Notes: generated from the letters alone by a model not told the origin. A DNA stretch of 64,000 bases from Crocodylus rhombifer (GCA_038503035.1 JAVSML010024007.1:434001-498000); one strand, 5' to 3'; positions 32,175 to 44,689 are shown, numbered from the stretch's first letter. A program made the numbers and translations.

Positions 32175-33749
32175 ATAATTGATTTTCCTGTTCAAAATGG
32201 ACTGAAACCTGGGTAAATGGGACTAAAATGAGTCATTTAGATAGCGAGCTTCATGGTTAAGAGCAGTTAATTGGGAGGTGGGTCATTCCTTGTATAAAAG
32301 TGGAACAAGTCAATAGGAGAGATTGGGAGTACCTCACTACTTATCACCTGCTTGTTAGTATATTTCCTTGGGAGGTAGAGAATGAGGGTTCCTTCAAATG
32401 GAGGAGGGAATTGAACATTTCTTCTGTCTTCTTGGTAAATGTTCTATGGAAAAAAAAGTGTTTCATATTGTTTTTCCATCCAAACCAATTTGACAAATTT
32501 AACTCAAATCTGAATATTTTGAGGAAAACCCAGGCCATATTTTTTCAATCACTATTATTCTCAGTAAAGACTGTTCCAACTTTTCTCTAGTCCTGGCTGT
32601 CAGCAGTTCTGGCCCTGTAACACAAATTCCAGTCAATGGAAATTGGAGACATAGAGCAGGATTTACAGGTGTTTGTGAGGCTAGTCCCACAATGGCAGAC
32701 AATAGATTTATTTTTACATACATATAACTGAACAACAACTTGTTCACTGCATCTGTATCTGATAGTTGCAGCAGGTATCAGGTAGGAGGGTTTGGCTGTA
32801 TGGACTTCAGGGTGGAATGGAGTCTCTGGCAAACAGAATTTTTTTGCTATACGACTCCTCTTCACAACTCTGACTTTAACATTTTGCACCCTAAATTGTA
32901 AACTTTGGTATTGTGACTGGTGAAAATTGAGTGCCCTGCCTAAATAAAACAGTAAGGTTTCAACAGTCCCCTTTCTTTGCCTACACAAAGTACATATGAA
33001 TATGTAATATATATAATATTATAGACCCCCAGGCCCCATCCAGAGGAGCACAGCTGGGCGATATGTAGTGCCATACATTGCAGTGCAGGGTTGTTGGGGT
33101 TTTTTTTACCCCTAGAGAACTAAGGGTCAAAAAAACCTTCACAGAAAAAAAAGTGAAACTGTACACACGGGGATAGCATGCGCTGCCAAAACTGGAGCCT
33201 ATCCAGCTGGAGCCACACTGCAACTGCCAGCCACATTCCAAGGTACAGGAATGATGCAGCTGCAGCTTCCCCAGCTCCCAGGACTCCACCTGGGGACAGT
33301 TGTTGGTCCCAGCCTCCCCTACCCCACCTGGGGAAACCTGCTATGTGCCAGAAGGCATATGGCATGGGCATTTCCCATTGCTAGTTGTTCCTGGGGAACC
33401 AAAGTCTGCACTTGTCTGGTTGTGGCCCCAAAATACAAAGAAAAACCCTCTGTCAAGTAACATATAGTGTAGAATTGACAATATAGGAACATGTATGGCT
33501 CACTTTTGAGTGTCATCAGAAATCATTGGAAATGTCAAAGGAATATGCCCTCATTTTAGGGAAAAGGAGTTTAGTTCAAACAGAACTTAAGGGAAAACTG
33601 TGTCCTATATTAATTTAGCTTTGTTTTTGAAAAGGAGCTGGATTTTTCATTTGACATATTTTTTAACAGCACGTTATGGCTTGGTACAGAGATTAAAAAA
33701 ACCCAAAGGCAATCTATGTGGGTTTCTCTGAGCTGGGTAGATTGCATTG
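32175..33749. other. No recognisable gene; GC-rich patch 33025-33430
   Basis: The first part is AT-rich with nothing recognised. The patch at 33025-33430 is abruptly GC-rich and is probably an inserted repeat, but I could not find termini. Its apparent ORFs are short and overlap on both strands. Confidence 0.4.
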
Positions 33750-33983
33750 GGAGTGAATGGAAAACATATTCATTCGTTGGTTTTGGGAGAAAAGTAGATG
33801 TCTTCATTGGCCAAGGCCTGAAGGTGACAGGTGCTCCCTCATGTCTCCCAGCCTACTGGAGATTGCCAAAAGCAGCTGAGCACAGCCAAGCAGGGGCCAT
33901 CTCTGATTGGCTGTCAGGCACATGTCCCCAATGCCCTACTGTCACCATGGACCCTTCCCTGTGCCCAGCCTTAGACTTCCAAA
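33750..33983 (+). repeat. Repeat A, copy 2, left part
   Basis: The plus-strand match to the complement of 27500-27779 begins at GAGTGAATGGAA and runs to CCCAGCCTTAGACTTCC. It is interrupted at 33984 by a hAT element and resumes at 34843. Confidence 0.8.
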
Positions 33984-34842
33984 CAAGGTTTCCTCCAAGG
34001 TGTGCGTGTGCATGGTCATGCATGATTTAAAATCTTGCCGTGCACTAACTTATTAATGCCACGCGTCTGCCTGGAGTGGAGCTGGGCAGTGGCTTCCTGG
34101 AGCTGGGTGCGGAATGCAGCAGAGACACAGGCTGGCATGGGACACTTATCAGAGGTAAGCTCAGGCAGCGGCTCCTCCCAGAAGCAAGGCAGGGCTGGGG
34201 GCAGGGGCAAGGTTGGGGGTGGGAGCTGGGGCAGAGTGCCTCCTCGACATGTGCCTCCTCACTCCTCAAGATGAGGTGGGGATGGAGGCAGGATCTTGGG
34301 GCTGGCTCCAGGGAACTGCTTCACTGGCTCCAGGGAATTTCTCTACCAGCTCCAAAGATCTGCTCCACTCCCCAGCCCTGATGCCATGTGCCTTCTTGTT
34401 CCCTGAGGCAAGGTGCAGGCTGGGGCCTGGTGCGGGCTCCAGTTGCAGTGGCAGCTGCCCTGCCCGGAAGCTGTGCACACTGGTTGGGGCTGGGGGCTGG
34501 GGCCATCCCACTGGCAAGTATGGCAGTGTATCACACTGTCCTGGTGGGAATGGGCTAGGCTTAGCCCCATGTGGAGTGTAGCAGCCCCTTTGGGCTCCAG
34601 GCCCCAGGTCCTGTTCCACATGTGCTCCAGGTCTGCCTTGGGTCCCTGGCCCAGGCAAGGCTGATCACCCTCCACTACATTCCCAGGGTCCCTGACCCTT
34701 ACAGGGGTCTATGCAGGGTGCCCCTCAGTCACCTGTGGTTTCCAAAGCAGTGTGTGTCGAAAGGGGGAGGTGGGACTGAAGTGGCGCGCTCACAGACTGA
34801 AGCAGTGTGCTCATGGACTGCTACACCTTAGAGGGGACATTG
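33984..34842. mobile_element. hAT element, 859 bp, inserted in repeat A
   Basis: The left end is CAAGGTTTCCTCCAAGGTGTG and the complement of the right end is CAATGTCCCCTCTAAGGTGTA, giving terminal inverted repeats of about 21 bp. The flanks CTTCCAAA (33976-33983) and CTTCCAAG (34843-34850) make an 8-bp duplication with one mismatch. Copy 1 of repeat A at 27.5-27.8 kb is continuous across this point, which confirms both ends. The interior is GC-rich, with long open frames on both strands that encode no transposase I recognise. Non-autonomous. Confidence 0.92.
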
Positions 34843-34930
34843 CTTCCAAGAGAGCCCTAGAGTGGGTCGCTATGACACGAGTCTATGCCACCACCAGCTA
34901 GGCTACTGGGCTTGTCAAGGGGCTGTCCTG
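34843..34930 (+). repeat. Repeat A, copy 2, right part
   Basis: Starting with the second duplication copy, AGAGAGCCCTAGAGTGGGTC matches the complement of 27550-27570 and continues through CTATGCCACCACCAGCTAGG, parallel to copy 1. Confidence 0.75.
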
Positions 34931-34937
34931 CAAAGCA

Positions 34938-35010
34938 AAGGCTGGGCCCAGGGGAGGGTCAACAGTGATGGCAGGAGATGCCTGACAGCCAAAGAGGGAT
35001 AGCCCAACTC
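34938..35010 (-). repeat. Inverted arm of repeat A
   Basis: AAAGGCTGGGCCCAGGGGAG, AGTGATGGCAG and GCCTGACAGCCAAAGAGGGA are complementary to the repeat A blocks at about 33885-33975. This places an inverted arm just downstream of copy 2, so repeat A may be one arm of a foldback element. Confidence 0.6.
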
Positions 35011-35341
35011 CTCAGGAGGAAGGATCAGGCTCCCAGGGGCCCAATCCTTTCTTCTATGGAGTGCTCCTGTCCCCATTGCCTGGTGCAAGCCTCCTGGATT
35101 TCCCAGTGCTTCTTGCTAGCTACCACTCATTCTGATCTGTGAAGGACCTGAACTTTCCTCTATGGAGTGCTCCTGCTGCCCAGTACAAGCCTCCTTCCTT
35201 TCCCTCTCCCCCGCTGAATCTGTGCTGTCTTAGGTCTACGACAGCCGAGAGCAGTTGAACACCCAGTGAGTGCTAGCATGTCTCTCTGTGAAGTGGAGCT
35301 GGGTGGGGGCATAAAGGCCCCTGGGATGCTGGTGGACAGTG
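35011..35341. other. No recognisable feature; short internal repeat
   Basis: A phrase, CTATGGAGTGCTCCTG, occurs at about 35056 and again at about 35160, each followed by a CCCAGTACAAGCCTCC-like block (CCTGGTGCAAGCCTCC in the first), so a ~105-bp tandem duplication is likely. Otherwise unidentified. Confidence 0.45.
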
Positions 35342-35557
35342 ATCTAAGTTCAGTCAGGAGGGGATTTGGTGTAGAAGTTCGATAGACTGGTCTAACCTAA
35401 ACCGGTTAAAACTGATACTACATCTATTCAGATATATATTTGACTGGGTTCTGCATTTTTTAAACTAGTCTATGTGCACTGAACTTCTGTCCTGTTACAG
35501 GTTCAGACGGGTTCTTGGTCACATATACTGGTTTATGCGTAATGTCTGTACCTGACC
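35342..35557 (-). mobile_element. Short DNA transposon, ACAGACATT family (inverse orientation)
   Basis: The complement of the right end reads GGTCAGGTACAGACATTACG and continues through ATAAACCAGTATATG and a GTAACAGGACAG-like block, parallel to the element at 52755-53005 over about 130 bp. The other terminus is eroded, so the left boundary is approximate. No ORF. Confidence 0.6.
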
Positions 35558-36766
35558 TATATGTGTCAAGGTAGGAGCTGGAATCAAGATCTTCCTTTTT
35601 TAGATTTCTTTTCCTTCTTTTTATTGATTGAAAAAGATTCATACCAATATCATATCTGACCTGCTTTATAAAAGAACATTTAAAAGGATCATTAATGTAA
35701 AGAGCCAGAAGTCAAAGAAAGAATGATAACATCCCTATTTAGCTCATTCTTTTTGTCTTGTTCATTCTCTTGAAGTGACTGTTAGACCCTGACTCCATGA
35801 GATGCCCAGCGACTAGAGAGACAATGGATTAATGCCATCATGCATCACCTGCACACATTGCTCTTCAACAGCTTTTTCAAAATGGAGACAGCTTTGGACT
35901 AGCTCCAACAAACTGGGGAGCTGCAGTGAACATGAGTTGTTTTCCATATTTATACACCTTGGTTTATGCTCATTAACATTTACCCCACCTTTGTCCCTCA
36001 TTTGTTCCACCCTTAGTCCTTCCTAGTTTAAGCTCTGCTTCTGTTTACTGTTTGTTTCATTAGCATGGAATTGCCTATGTATTTCACTTATTTACATGTC
36101 TTTTTGCTATGAGTTCATGCTTAAGACCCTGACCCCTCTTCTTTGAGACTTTGACTAAAGCCTGGAAGCTTCTGGAGTGGCACTAGTTTCCTTTATAAAG
36201 ATTAGATAAATACAAGTGAAGTGTCTAATAACATTTTGGACATTTATCAAGGGAGTCCCAGTCTCCATGAAATCCCACAAATGTTGCTTTGTGTGCTTGA
36301 GTGTTAAAGCACAACAGGATTGGGGGAATAAAGCAGCAACTTTGATAATTTCCTCACTTGTGTCTTTTTACCTCTGTTCCTTGATGTCTTACATTGCTTT
36401 TAATAATTAATGTATGATTTTAAAATTAACATGAAGGCTTTTCAAAACATTTTTGTTCTGATGACCTATTTGCACTGTCAACATGCAGTACTAAGGCAGC
36501 TTCTTCATAATTAGCAAACAGCTGAAGGGTTTTATACATGAAACAGCAGAAGTATAGTCAGTCAGTGAAAATATGTGTACAGTTATAGTGAAATCTGGAG
36601 AATCCAGAGGTTATTGTTTTATATTCTGCTTTTCAGTGCTTCTCTATGCTGCAGAATGATTTAATATTTTAAAACATAAGATTGATGATATATTGGTTTA
36701 AGTCAGCTGAACTATTTGTAAGGTTCTACTGAGAATTATGTTTCTAGTTTATATATAAGAAAAAAG

Positions 36767-36864
<98 letters not shown>

Positions 36865-39800
36865 AAACCAGGAATATTATTTTCTAGTAAAATAGTTGGT
36901 GAATAGTTCTATCAATTTCCACCAGGTTAAATTTAGAGTTGGGTATAATGTGTGTGTCCGTATCAGAATCTGGCTGTAGATTATTATCACAAAGTCTTAC
37001 TGTAGCATTATACTAAATTTTGCCTTTAAAAACTCTCTTGAGCTTCACGTTATACCATCCAGAATTGAAAAAAAAGTAAAGAAGAAAGTATCAATTATTT
37101 GAATGGGTTACATTTGTTTGTACATTCAAAACTTGTGATTTTACAGCTCTGAAATGAGCCAGATATCAGGATGATAGGGATATTTGTCCAGCACCTTTGA
37201 TGAGCACCTTAGCTAGCTGCTTTTGACAGGAGGATAAGTGATGAATTGGTTAACAATGTTAGCATTTAAATGGTAATGGTAGTAATTGGGCTTCAGAACT
37301 GACATCCTATTTAAACAAATGGGGAAAAATACATCTTTCTTGCTGGTCTTGTTTTAATATATCTGGACATCACTTCAAAAAGATGATAGCAATATTCTAA
37401 AACTGGATGAAAGAAACTTGAAAAAACCCTCAGCATCTGTGTGTGTGTGTATGTGTGTGATGGTTTGGATTTTTTTGAGGATAATGACTGAATTTTTATT
37501 TTTAATTTTGCTTTTTTTTCTATTAGTTGTCTTCTCAGCAGTATCACTGAGAAACCTTACTGAAAGTACATTTTGTGACTATTATACATGGCTTACCACT
37601 AGTGATAATGGGAAAATAAAATCTGCTTTAATTAAACAATAATAAATTATCTCTGATGATTTGTTCAGGACAATTATTCTTTATTAAACAGTGAAGCATC
37701 ATGATACATGTTGTTCTTTTCATGCATCATCAATTTATTCCTAAGTATCCACTCTACAGTTTTGACTCTGTCTTCATGTGTTTGCTGTAAGGCTGAAACA
37801 ACCAGTGATTAAAACAGTGTCCCCTATGTTTTTGAAAAAACTAATGGCCCCCTTTGGACTTGGTAATTGGCAAGTTCTGCAACTCCAGGCTTTTGAGGTA
37901 CGGTTGCCATGGAAAATTTGCTTTGAAGTTGGCAGTTGTGAATATTTGACCACAATTTTTCTTAGTTTGGAGTATGGATGAAAAGCACTGCCATCTCTCC
38001 CACAGGGCAAGAACAAGATCCAGAGAAGCTCTATAAAATGATTACCCATCAGAATGGACAGAACAGTGGCAGACAGTGACAAACAAAGCTTTCCCCAAAG
38101 GATTTTCTTTTAGCTTTTATTTTCTTTCTTCTTTCTCCCTTGCTTTCTTTTTTTCTGGGGAGAGAGTGGGGGGAGAAGGCAATCTTTGCCTGACTACAGG
38201 ATATGTAGATGAATAAAGGTTAATAACTCCTGTTTAACCTAAAGAATAGCAAAGGAACTGCACTGACTATCACCAAGAGATATATCAATGTTACACAAGT
38301 ACACCATAAAAATATCCCTCATAAGTTGGCTTTGTTAAGAATTCACCTCATTTGCATGGGGAGAGAACAAATTCTGGCCCAGTTGTTCCAAAACACTGAA
38401 ACAACCAAGGGTATCTTTTGTAAATTGTTTATGTCATATCATAACGTCAAGCAAAATGATACATGGGCTCAACCCATCATGTAGTGTCATGTCACAATGT
38501 GTGATATATTCCAATGATGCATTAGGATGCCTATTGTCTGCCTGTCAAATTTTAAAACAATCTTTTTTTATACCATTTTGCCAGTTAACACAAAATTTAA
38601 ACTGACAGTCTTTTGACCTTAAATGTTTTATGTACCAAATGCAATGAGAACAAAGGCAGACTGACACTACTTCCGAAAAAAGCAAATTCCTTTTGATTCT
38701 CTGGCATCTCATTATTCCTCCTTTCCCCACTCTCATAACACCGAGAAAGGTGTATTGATAGTGCCAGACATCTAGTGGATGTGGACACTATTAAAGCCTT
38801 CCTGCACAGATCTGCTGATATACTTCAACACCACTCCTGCTTTCATTTCTTTTAACAATGAATGCCTATCAGGCTGAATGTGCACCCGTTTTGATTTGGA
38901 CAGGTATACACTTGGGATCAAGCTGAGTGCACCAAACTTGTTTTATTTTTGTTCAAAGCTCGAGTTCAAGAAACTGCATTTACAGAAGAGGAAGGGGAGG
39001 AACCCTGGTAATTCATTAACCTTAGGCATCATTATATCCAATATTTTAATTATTTTTCTAAACAGTTTCTCATAAACTCTATGTTTCCCAATCATACAAA
39101 ACGGTGACTTCTAAAGAAGAACTGTATGTCATGTTATGTGAATATTCAGTAATACCCTATATAACTAACTAAAGAAAGGAATGGCCAAATAAAGGGATAA
39201 TTAATTTATCCAAATTATATATTTATAATTATACTAATTAAATGATATATAATTATACATGATCATGCATCCAAATAGTGCAGGCCTGACTCAAAGGCCA
39301 CTAATAAATATCCAAGTTTCATTAGGTTTTGGCTCTACCTCTTGAGGAGGATTCCACATCATTGAGGAATATCTTTCGTTTGCAATAGAATAATAAGATA
39401 TATTTTTACATATGTAATAAGCATGGCTGAAATCCTGGCTTCACTGAAATCAGTGTCAAACTTTATTTATATAAGTAATATAAAAAATAAGCAATGTAAC
39501 TCAGTTTGTCAAAAACAAATCAGCTTGTAAAGAAAGCCTTGTAAGCATATTAATATATACTATTTTGCCGACATTTTTAAATCCAACTTTCTCCTCTCCA
39601 CCTCATCTAAAATTAATTGGACATTTGGAAAAAGCTCTTGGAACCCATTATTTTATTTACTTGACTGCATGATGCTAGTGACAGGGGCCTGAATTAGGTA
39701 ATGTACAAATGTAGAGCAAGACCAAATTTTCATCTTAAATTACTTGGTTCCTCTTGGACACAGAATTGGACATTCTAATGTTTCTGTATACCTACTATAA

Positions 39801-40504
39801 TGTTTACTGGGTTTTATAAATACAGGCATCAATGAATGAGAAGAACTAAACAACAAACTTAAATTGTGGAGCATCAGGAAAGCCTCCGTAGACACTTTGT
39901 CTCTCTCTAACAGCTTCCCAGCCAGTCATCTGCATGAGCACTACTGTGCTGTTACTAACTGAAAGTAAATTTGCTACTTGCATTTGCATTTGAGTATCCC
40001 ATCAGGACACTCATTATTCCTAAACTGGGGCAGAGTTCATTAGATGGTGACTTACTGCACATGTTGCTGCTTAGGTATTTTGTCAAGACTGGCTTGCCTG
40101 ATCAGAGTCCCTGACACGACTAAGGGGAGTGTAAGCATGCCACTGCATTCACCTGGATCTGCTACTGGTGATGGAGGTGATCACCTGCTACTGGTGATGG
40201 AGGCCTGAGGAAGACATGTTGGTTTAGAGAGGTGTGGAACTGAAGATACAACCCTGCCCTCAGTCTTTTCTATTGCCAATATTTAGGTGGCTTGCTACTT
40301 AGCAAACATGTGTTACTCACCTGGCAGATTAGCATGCCAGTTGTTTAGGATTGTGTGCTCCAGTGGTAATTCTCCTCCTGCACTATATGAGGAACTTAGC
40401 TACTTATTCTGGGAGCCAGGTTCCTAAAATGCATTGCAACTGCTAAAGGTCTCTCTAGATCCAGTCTATAATCCTTTCCCATAATGCCCTTTTTCATTGT
40501 CCTT
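35558..40504. other. No recognisable gene; microsatellites only
   Basis: Almost 5 kb of AT-rich DNA. It contains the CA/TA array at 36768-36859, a GT run at 37437-37460, a pyrimidine-rich stretch at 38100-38158 and a 19-bp duplication (CTGCTACTGGTGATGGAGG at 40159-40177 and 40185-40203). No exon or transposon was recognised. Confidence 0.5.
36768..36859. repeat. Compound (CA)n(TA)n microsatellite
   Basis: About 22 CA units pass without a break into about 23 TA units. The array is perfect or nearly so, which suggests it is mutable and polymorphic. CA tracts can adopt Z-DNA and TA tracts can extrude cruciforms. Confidence 0.97.
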
Positions 40505-40912
40505 GAGCATGTCTACATGTGCCTCTTTTAAGCCGGCTTCGCCTAAAATCGCCATTTTTAAGGCACATTAAGGGCAGGTGTCTACAGGTGTGCCCCCTTA
40601 ATGTGCTTTAAAAATGGTGATTTAAAGCTATGTAAGCCTAAATTTGATAGCTGCATAAAGTGGGTATCAAATTTAGGTGTGAATAGCTAAGTTGCATTAG
40701 TGCACGTGTAGACATTAATGTGCATTAACGTGGTGTGTGTCAATCAGCACACACCGCATTAATGCGCATTAGTGCATTTGCATGTGTGCTAATGTTACTT
40801 AGCTATTTGTGCCTAAATTGTGTACTAATGCACATTAGCGTGTCCACATTTAGACGCGTGCCTAAATGTGCCTTAAGCAAAGGCTCACACAAATACATGT
40901 GTAGACATACCC
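40505..40912. mobile_element. Foldback MITE, 408 bp, 3-bp duplication CTT
   Basis: The left end is GAGCATGTCTACATGTG and the complement of the right end is GGGTATGTCTACACATGTAT. CTT flanks both sides (40502-40504 and 40913-40915). The interior is almost wholly self-complementary: GGTGTGTG and CACACACC bracket an 8-base loop near 40731-40754, with arms continuing outward through TAGCTAAG. A second hairpin (40552-40574 with 40595-40617, one mismatch in 23) sits near the left end. Same class as 20795-21231 (PIF/Harbinger-like, 'Chompy'-like). No ORF. Confidence 0.82.
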
Positions 40913-40915
40913 CTT

Positions 40916-43898
40916 CTTTCTGTCTCATTATTTTCTCATCACCTTTTTGAATTACAGCTTGTAGGAAAAATTTACTGTTCTTGCAATCAATTGTACTTTA
41001 AAAGTATTTTGCAATTATAAATTTTGTTTGGGACCTGATTCCTTATCAGTGCTGCTCATTTGATTTTGGTGAAAATCAATACATTTTTATACAATATATT
41101 TTGTGCAGCTCCCCTCTCAGTATAATAAGACCCTTCTTCTATGGAAATCTTTCACAAAGGATAAACTTTGTTGCTCAAAAAAGTGCCTTACTGGAGCTTT
41201 CAGGGTGGAGCCATAATATTTAGTTTCTCTTTTTCACCAGCACTGACTCAAGGCAGGTTAATAATGAATTTTGTGTGCTAGGGAGGGAGACCAACAAAAT
41301 ATCATAAGTACAATTGATTTTTTCTTAAGTGCTAAGGTTTGTAAGGGGAATATTTGATAGAGCATACTGCATGGAACAGGACTGTGGGCTCTATCAATTT
41401 AGTTGGACAACATAAGGTAGCTACAAACTGGGAACACCAAACAAATGGAAAGACCTCTGGGGTTAATAAGTGAAGGTTCCTTCAGACTTGCTTCATAGGC
41501 AATTGTCAAGGCATCACAGCCTTTCAGCTTCACTCCAGTGGAGCACCTTTATAGTGGAGACACTATCAACTTTAGTCATCGGGGTAACAGAGAGAAGCTG
41601 AGATAGCTTGCAGGTTATGTTATGCTTCAATACTTCACAAACACAGGAGATACAGCTAGCTCACCAATCATGTTCATAACCTCCAGATCAACATCAAACA
41701 TATGCATGACGAAAATATCACGCATAGCACTGCATTCACAAATAATGTCACAATGCTAAATGATCTGTTTCAACCTTCCATTACATCTGCTATTCCCTTT
41801 CTGACAGATTACCCTATGTGACACACAGCATACCATAAAGAGTATACTTTCCCAAGGCCAACTGCTGAGCAACAGATCCATCAAGGCACCTGAAATGTAT
41901 TTTCCAGAGGTTAAAGTGATCTGGTGGTGTTCTGAATGTGAATCATTTTTCTACACAGAGAAACAGAAGTTGAGAAGACATGAATTTCAAATGAGGCTGG
42001 GACACAATTCCAAAACATTTTTTCTATTTGGAGGCTTTTGGTGAATTTCAATGATTAAAAATAAAATATCAATACATTAAGCTGAAGCAACACAAAACAT
42101 GAACTGACCTTGCAACTGCTCTACATCTTATCACCTAGAGGGAATATGCAGATGAGCCACAAAAGCTAGGAACCCAAGTATTAAGTCCTCATGTAGTGAT
42201 TAAATAGATGTAGCAGGACCCCTGAAACACTATGTTTGGGTAGCCTTTAAACAGATCTGTCACCAGTTCAGAACAAGCACAGGTTTTTGCCTGAAGCATG
42301 CTTTAATCTATATATGAAAAAAAAATTGCTATTTTCTTTTGCATAGATTTACAGTATGCATAAGGGCACACGGGCTGTGTGATAAAATACTTTTTCTAAA
42401 GTTCGCTTCTAAAGCTTATGAGAAGATTTGCATGTGACGTGAAAGCAGTTAGTGTAGGTATTTTCATTAGATCCTGTTTTCATATTGTGAGTCTTTATCA
42501 AGAATAAAAAACAAGCAGGTTTAAGCAGCAAACCAACTTTGCATATAAAGTAAAATCCTGGAACCAATGCACAGCCTAGGGAGTTGAGCTGCAGCCTGGC
42601 AACTCTCCTGCTTTGTCCATAATTTCACAAGAGCTGTTCTGTGGCAAGTACTGACATTTCTGGCTTCTAGTCAATGATGTGACTGTGGCACTCCAACTAT
42701 AAATGGAATAGCCAGTGCACCTCAGGTAGACATAAATTTATTTGACCTCACTATCAATTTTTTCCTGCCCAGCAGCCTGCATTGTACACTGTTGAATGGG
42801 AAACTCCAGTGCATAAAATGAGTAAAGCTTAGATCTTGTGAAACTGTAAGTTTTTCACATTTGAACTCTTGATGTCTATGAAGAAAATCAATAAGTCAGA
42901 ACAGCAGCTGACCATGTCTATGTAATAGTAGGGGACTTTTGGGTTTAGTCCTAAATGTTACCCACATATACAAAAACACAACCCTGTTATTATCAGCTTT
43001 TAATCATTTCACACAGTGGAAGTGGGAATGCAGGGAATAATTTCTGCTTTCCAAATGTTTTAATCAATGTGCTAAATAAGTAGATGTTATGTAATAAATG
43101 TTGAGTGTGCTCTTTTGTGATTTTTCACACAGTATCTTTTTCTCTACCATAGTCTCATAAAGGTGAGTTCATAATTCAGCTCTGGGGTGAACAGAAGAAT
43201 GAGTCAGGCTTTTAAAGAAAAGGGATAGGCCCCTACAGCATAATTACACCAGGCTCTCAGCCCCGTGTTCACCCCTACTATCCACATAGGAAAACATCTG
43301 CTTTAAGTCTGAGCTCAACTTCTCAGCTGATACTGTGAACAGGAACCAACCAAGCTCCATTTTCACTATGGCTGTCTTTTATATTAAGAACAAGTTTCAT
43401 ACTCAAGTGCTTAGTGTTTCATTTTTCAGTCCACAGATCCCTCTGATAGACAGCCAAATTTTCCATCACTTACCGAGGGAGTGTACAAGGATTACAGTTC
43501 CACAAGTAGAAACCTTAAGTATACACACAGTTTCTGCCAGACCAAAAATAATGGGTCAGGTCGAAACTTCAACTGCTTCCAACAAAGTAGCAGTGCTCTC
43601 CAGTACAATTTCTACCAGAATAATGAATGCTTCTGTACTTACCCTTCTGACAGAAGCTCTTGCTTTGCCCTCCAGACTTCCAGCATACATTGCTCCAGTT
43701 CCCTGTCTCCTCCAGAGAGACGGTCTGACTGAGTCATAGAGCAAAAACCTCTCCTTGTCAGCTTCAAGACTGGAGAATCCCAGTCCACCTCCACAGCCTT
43801 TGCAGCTGACATCCTCCTGACTGGCCCCTGAGCTTTAAATGCTTCCCCAGCAAGGGGCTGCAGTTACCATCTTTGAAGTGCCCTGGAGATATGAGGGA
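40916..43898. other. No recognisable gene or repeat
   Basis: About 3 kb of AT-rich unique-looking sequence. A 134-codon frame at 43335-43739 overlaps frames on both strands and has no recognisable domain. Confidence 0.5.
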
Positions 43899-44040
43899 TT
43901 GATTCTATAGCCATGTTGGTCTGAGACAAACACAAAACTCTAAAACTCTTAGTTCAGGCGTGATACCTTTTATTAGACCAACTAAAACATAGCAAAAAAA
44001 AAATCTTTCTTTGTAAGCTTTCAGGAACATTCACCCTTCT
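43899..44040 (+). repeat. TAGCCATGTTGGTCT repeat, copy 1
   Basis: The copy starts with GATTCTATAGCCATGTTGG, passes AAACTCTAAAACTCTTAG, then TTTTATTAGACCAACTAAAA and ends near CACCCTTCT. The same order recurs at 44313. I know similar sequences as common interspersed repeats in reptile, bird and mammal DNA but cannot name the class. Confidence 0.7.
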
Positions 44041-44312
44041 CCAGGCTGGAGAGAAATAAAAGGTTCAAAAAGCCCTCTTTGGTAGAAAATAAACTTCATT
44101 TTGTACAAGGGAAGTTGAGGCTGGATGTATATTCCCCTGGTTCTGAGAGCCCTTTTGTGTGAGTTGCCCCTTGGTGTGCAGATAAGGCTGTCCTCTTCCT
44201 TGGAGGTGTCAGACATTAGTAGGCAGGGGGTGCAGAAATCTTTCTTTCTAGTTTAGCAATGAAGACTTTTTTTCCGAAAACAGATAAAATACAATATTTT
44301 CCATGTTTCAGG

Positions 44313-44466
44313 GATCTATTTTGTAGCCATGTTGATCTGAGACAAAGAGAAATACAAAACTCTAAAACTCTTGGTTCAAAGGTGATACTTTTTATTAGAG
44401 CAACTAAAAACTAGGGGGAAAAAAGTCTTTCTTTGCAAGTTTTCAGGCACATGCACCCTTCTTCAT
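44313..44466 (+). repeat. TAGCCATGTTGGTCT repeat, copy 2
   Basis: This is a direct repeat of copy 1: TTGTAGCCATGTTGATCTG, then ACTCTAAAACTCTTGGTTC, TTTTATTAGAGCAACTAAAA and ATGCACCCTTCTTC. The spacer from copy 1 (44041-44312) shows no identity. Confidence 0.7.
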
Positions 44467-44483
44467 GTCTGATTCTTCTCCTC

Positions 44484-44685
44484 AGGCCTGAAGAAAGGTG
44501 TGTGCTCCTGAAAGCTTGCAAAAAAAGACATTTTATTTTGCTATTTTCAGTTGGCCTGTTTTTTAGTTGTATGCACCCAAAAGCTTCCAAAGAAAGATTT
44601 TATTTTGCTATTTTTAGTTGGTCTAATAAAAGGTTTCATCTCTTAACCAAGAGTTTTAGAGTTTTGTATTTCTCTGTGGGTATGA
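44484..44685 (-). repeat. TAGCCATGTTGGTCT repeat, inverted and partly doubled
   Basis: This is the complement of copies 1-2. GAAGAAAGGTGTGTGCTCCT and GAAAGCTTGC begin it, the block AAAGCTT..AAAGAAAGA then appears a second time at about 44580, followed by TTGGTCTAATAAAAGG and AAGAGTTTTAGAGTTTTG. With copy 2 it forms a large hairpin around 44466-44486. Confidence 0.7.
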
Positions 44686-44689
44686 AGCT

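Noticed and set aside
34213..34675. Several 100-130 codon frames on both strands
   Set aside because: They lie inside the GC-rich hAT interior at 33984-34842; high GC lowers stop frequency and none resembles a transposase.
43335..43739. 134-codon frame with overlapping frames on both strands
   Set aside because: Overlap on several frames, no domain and no conserved motif.
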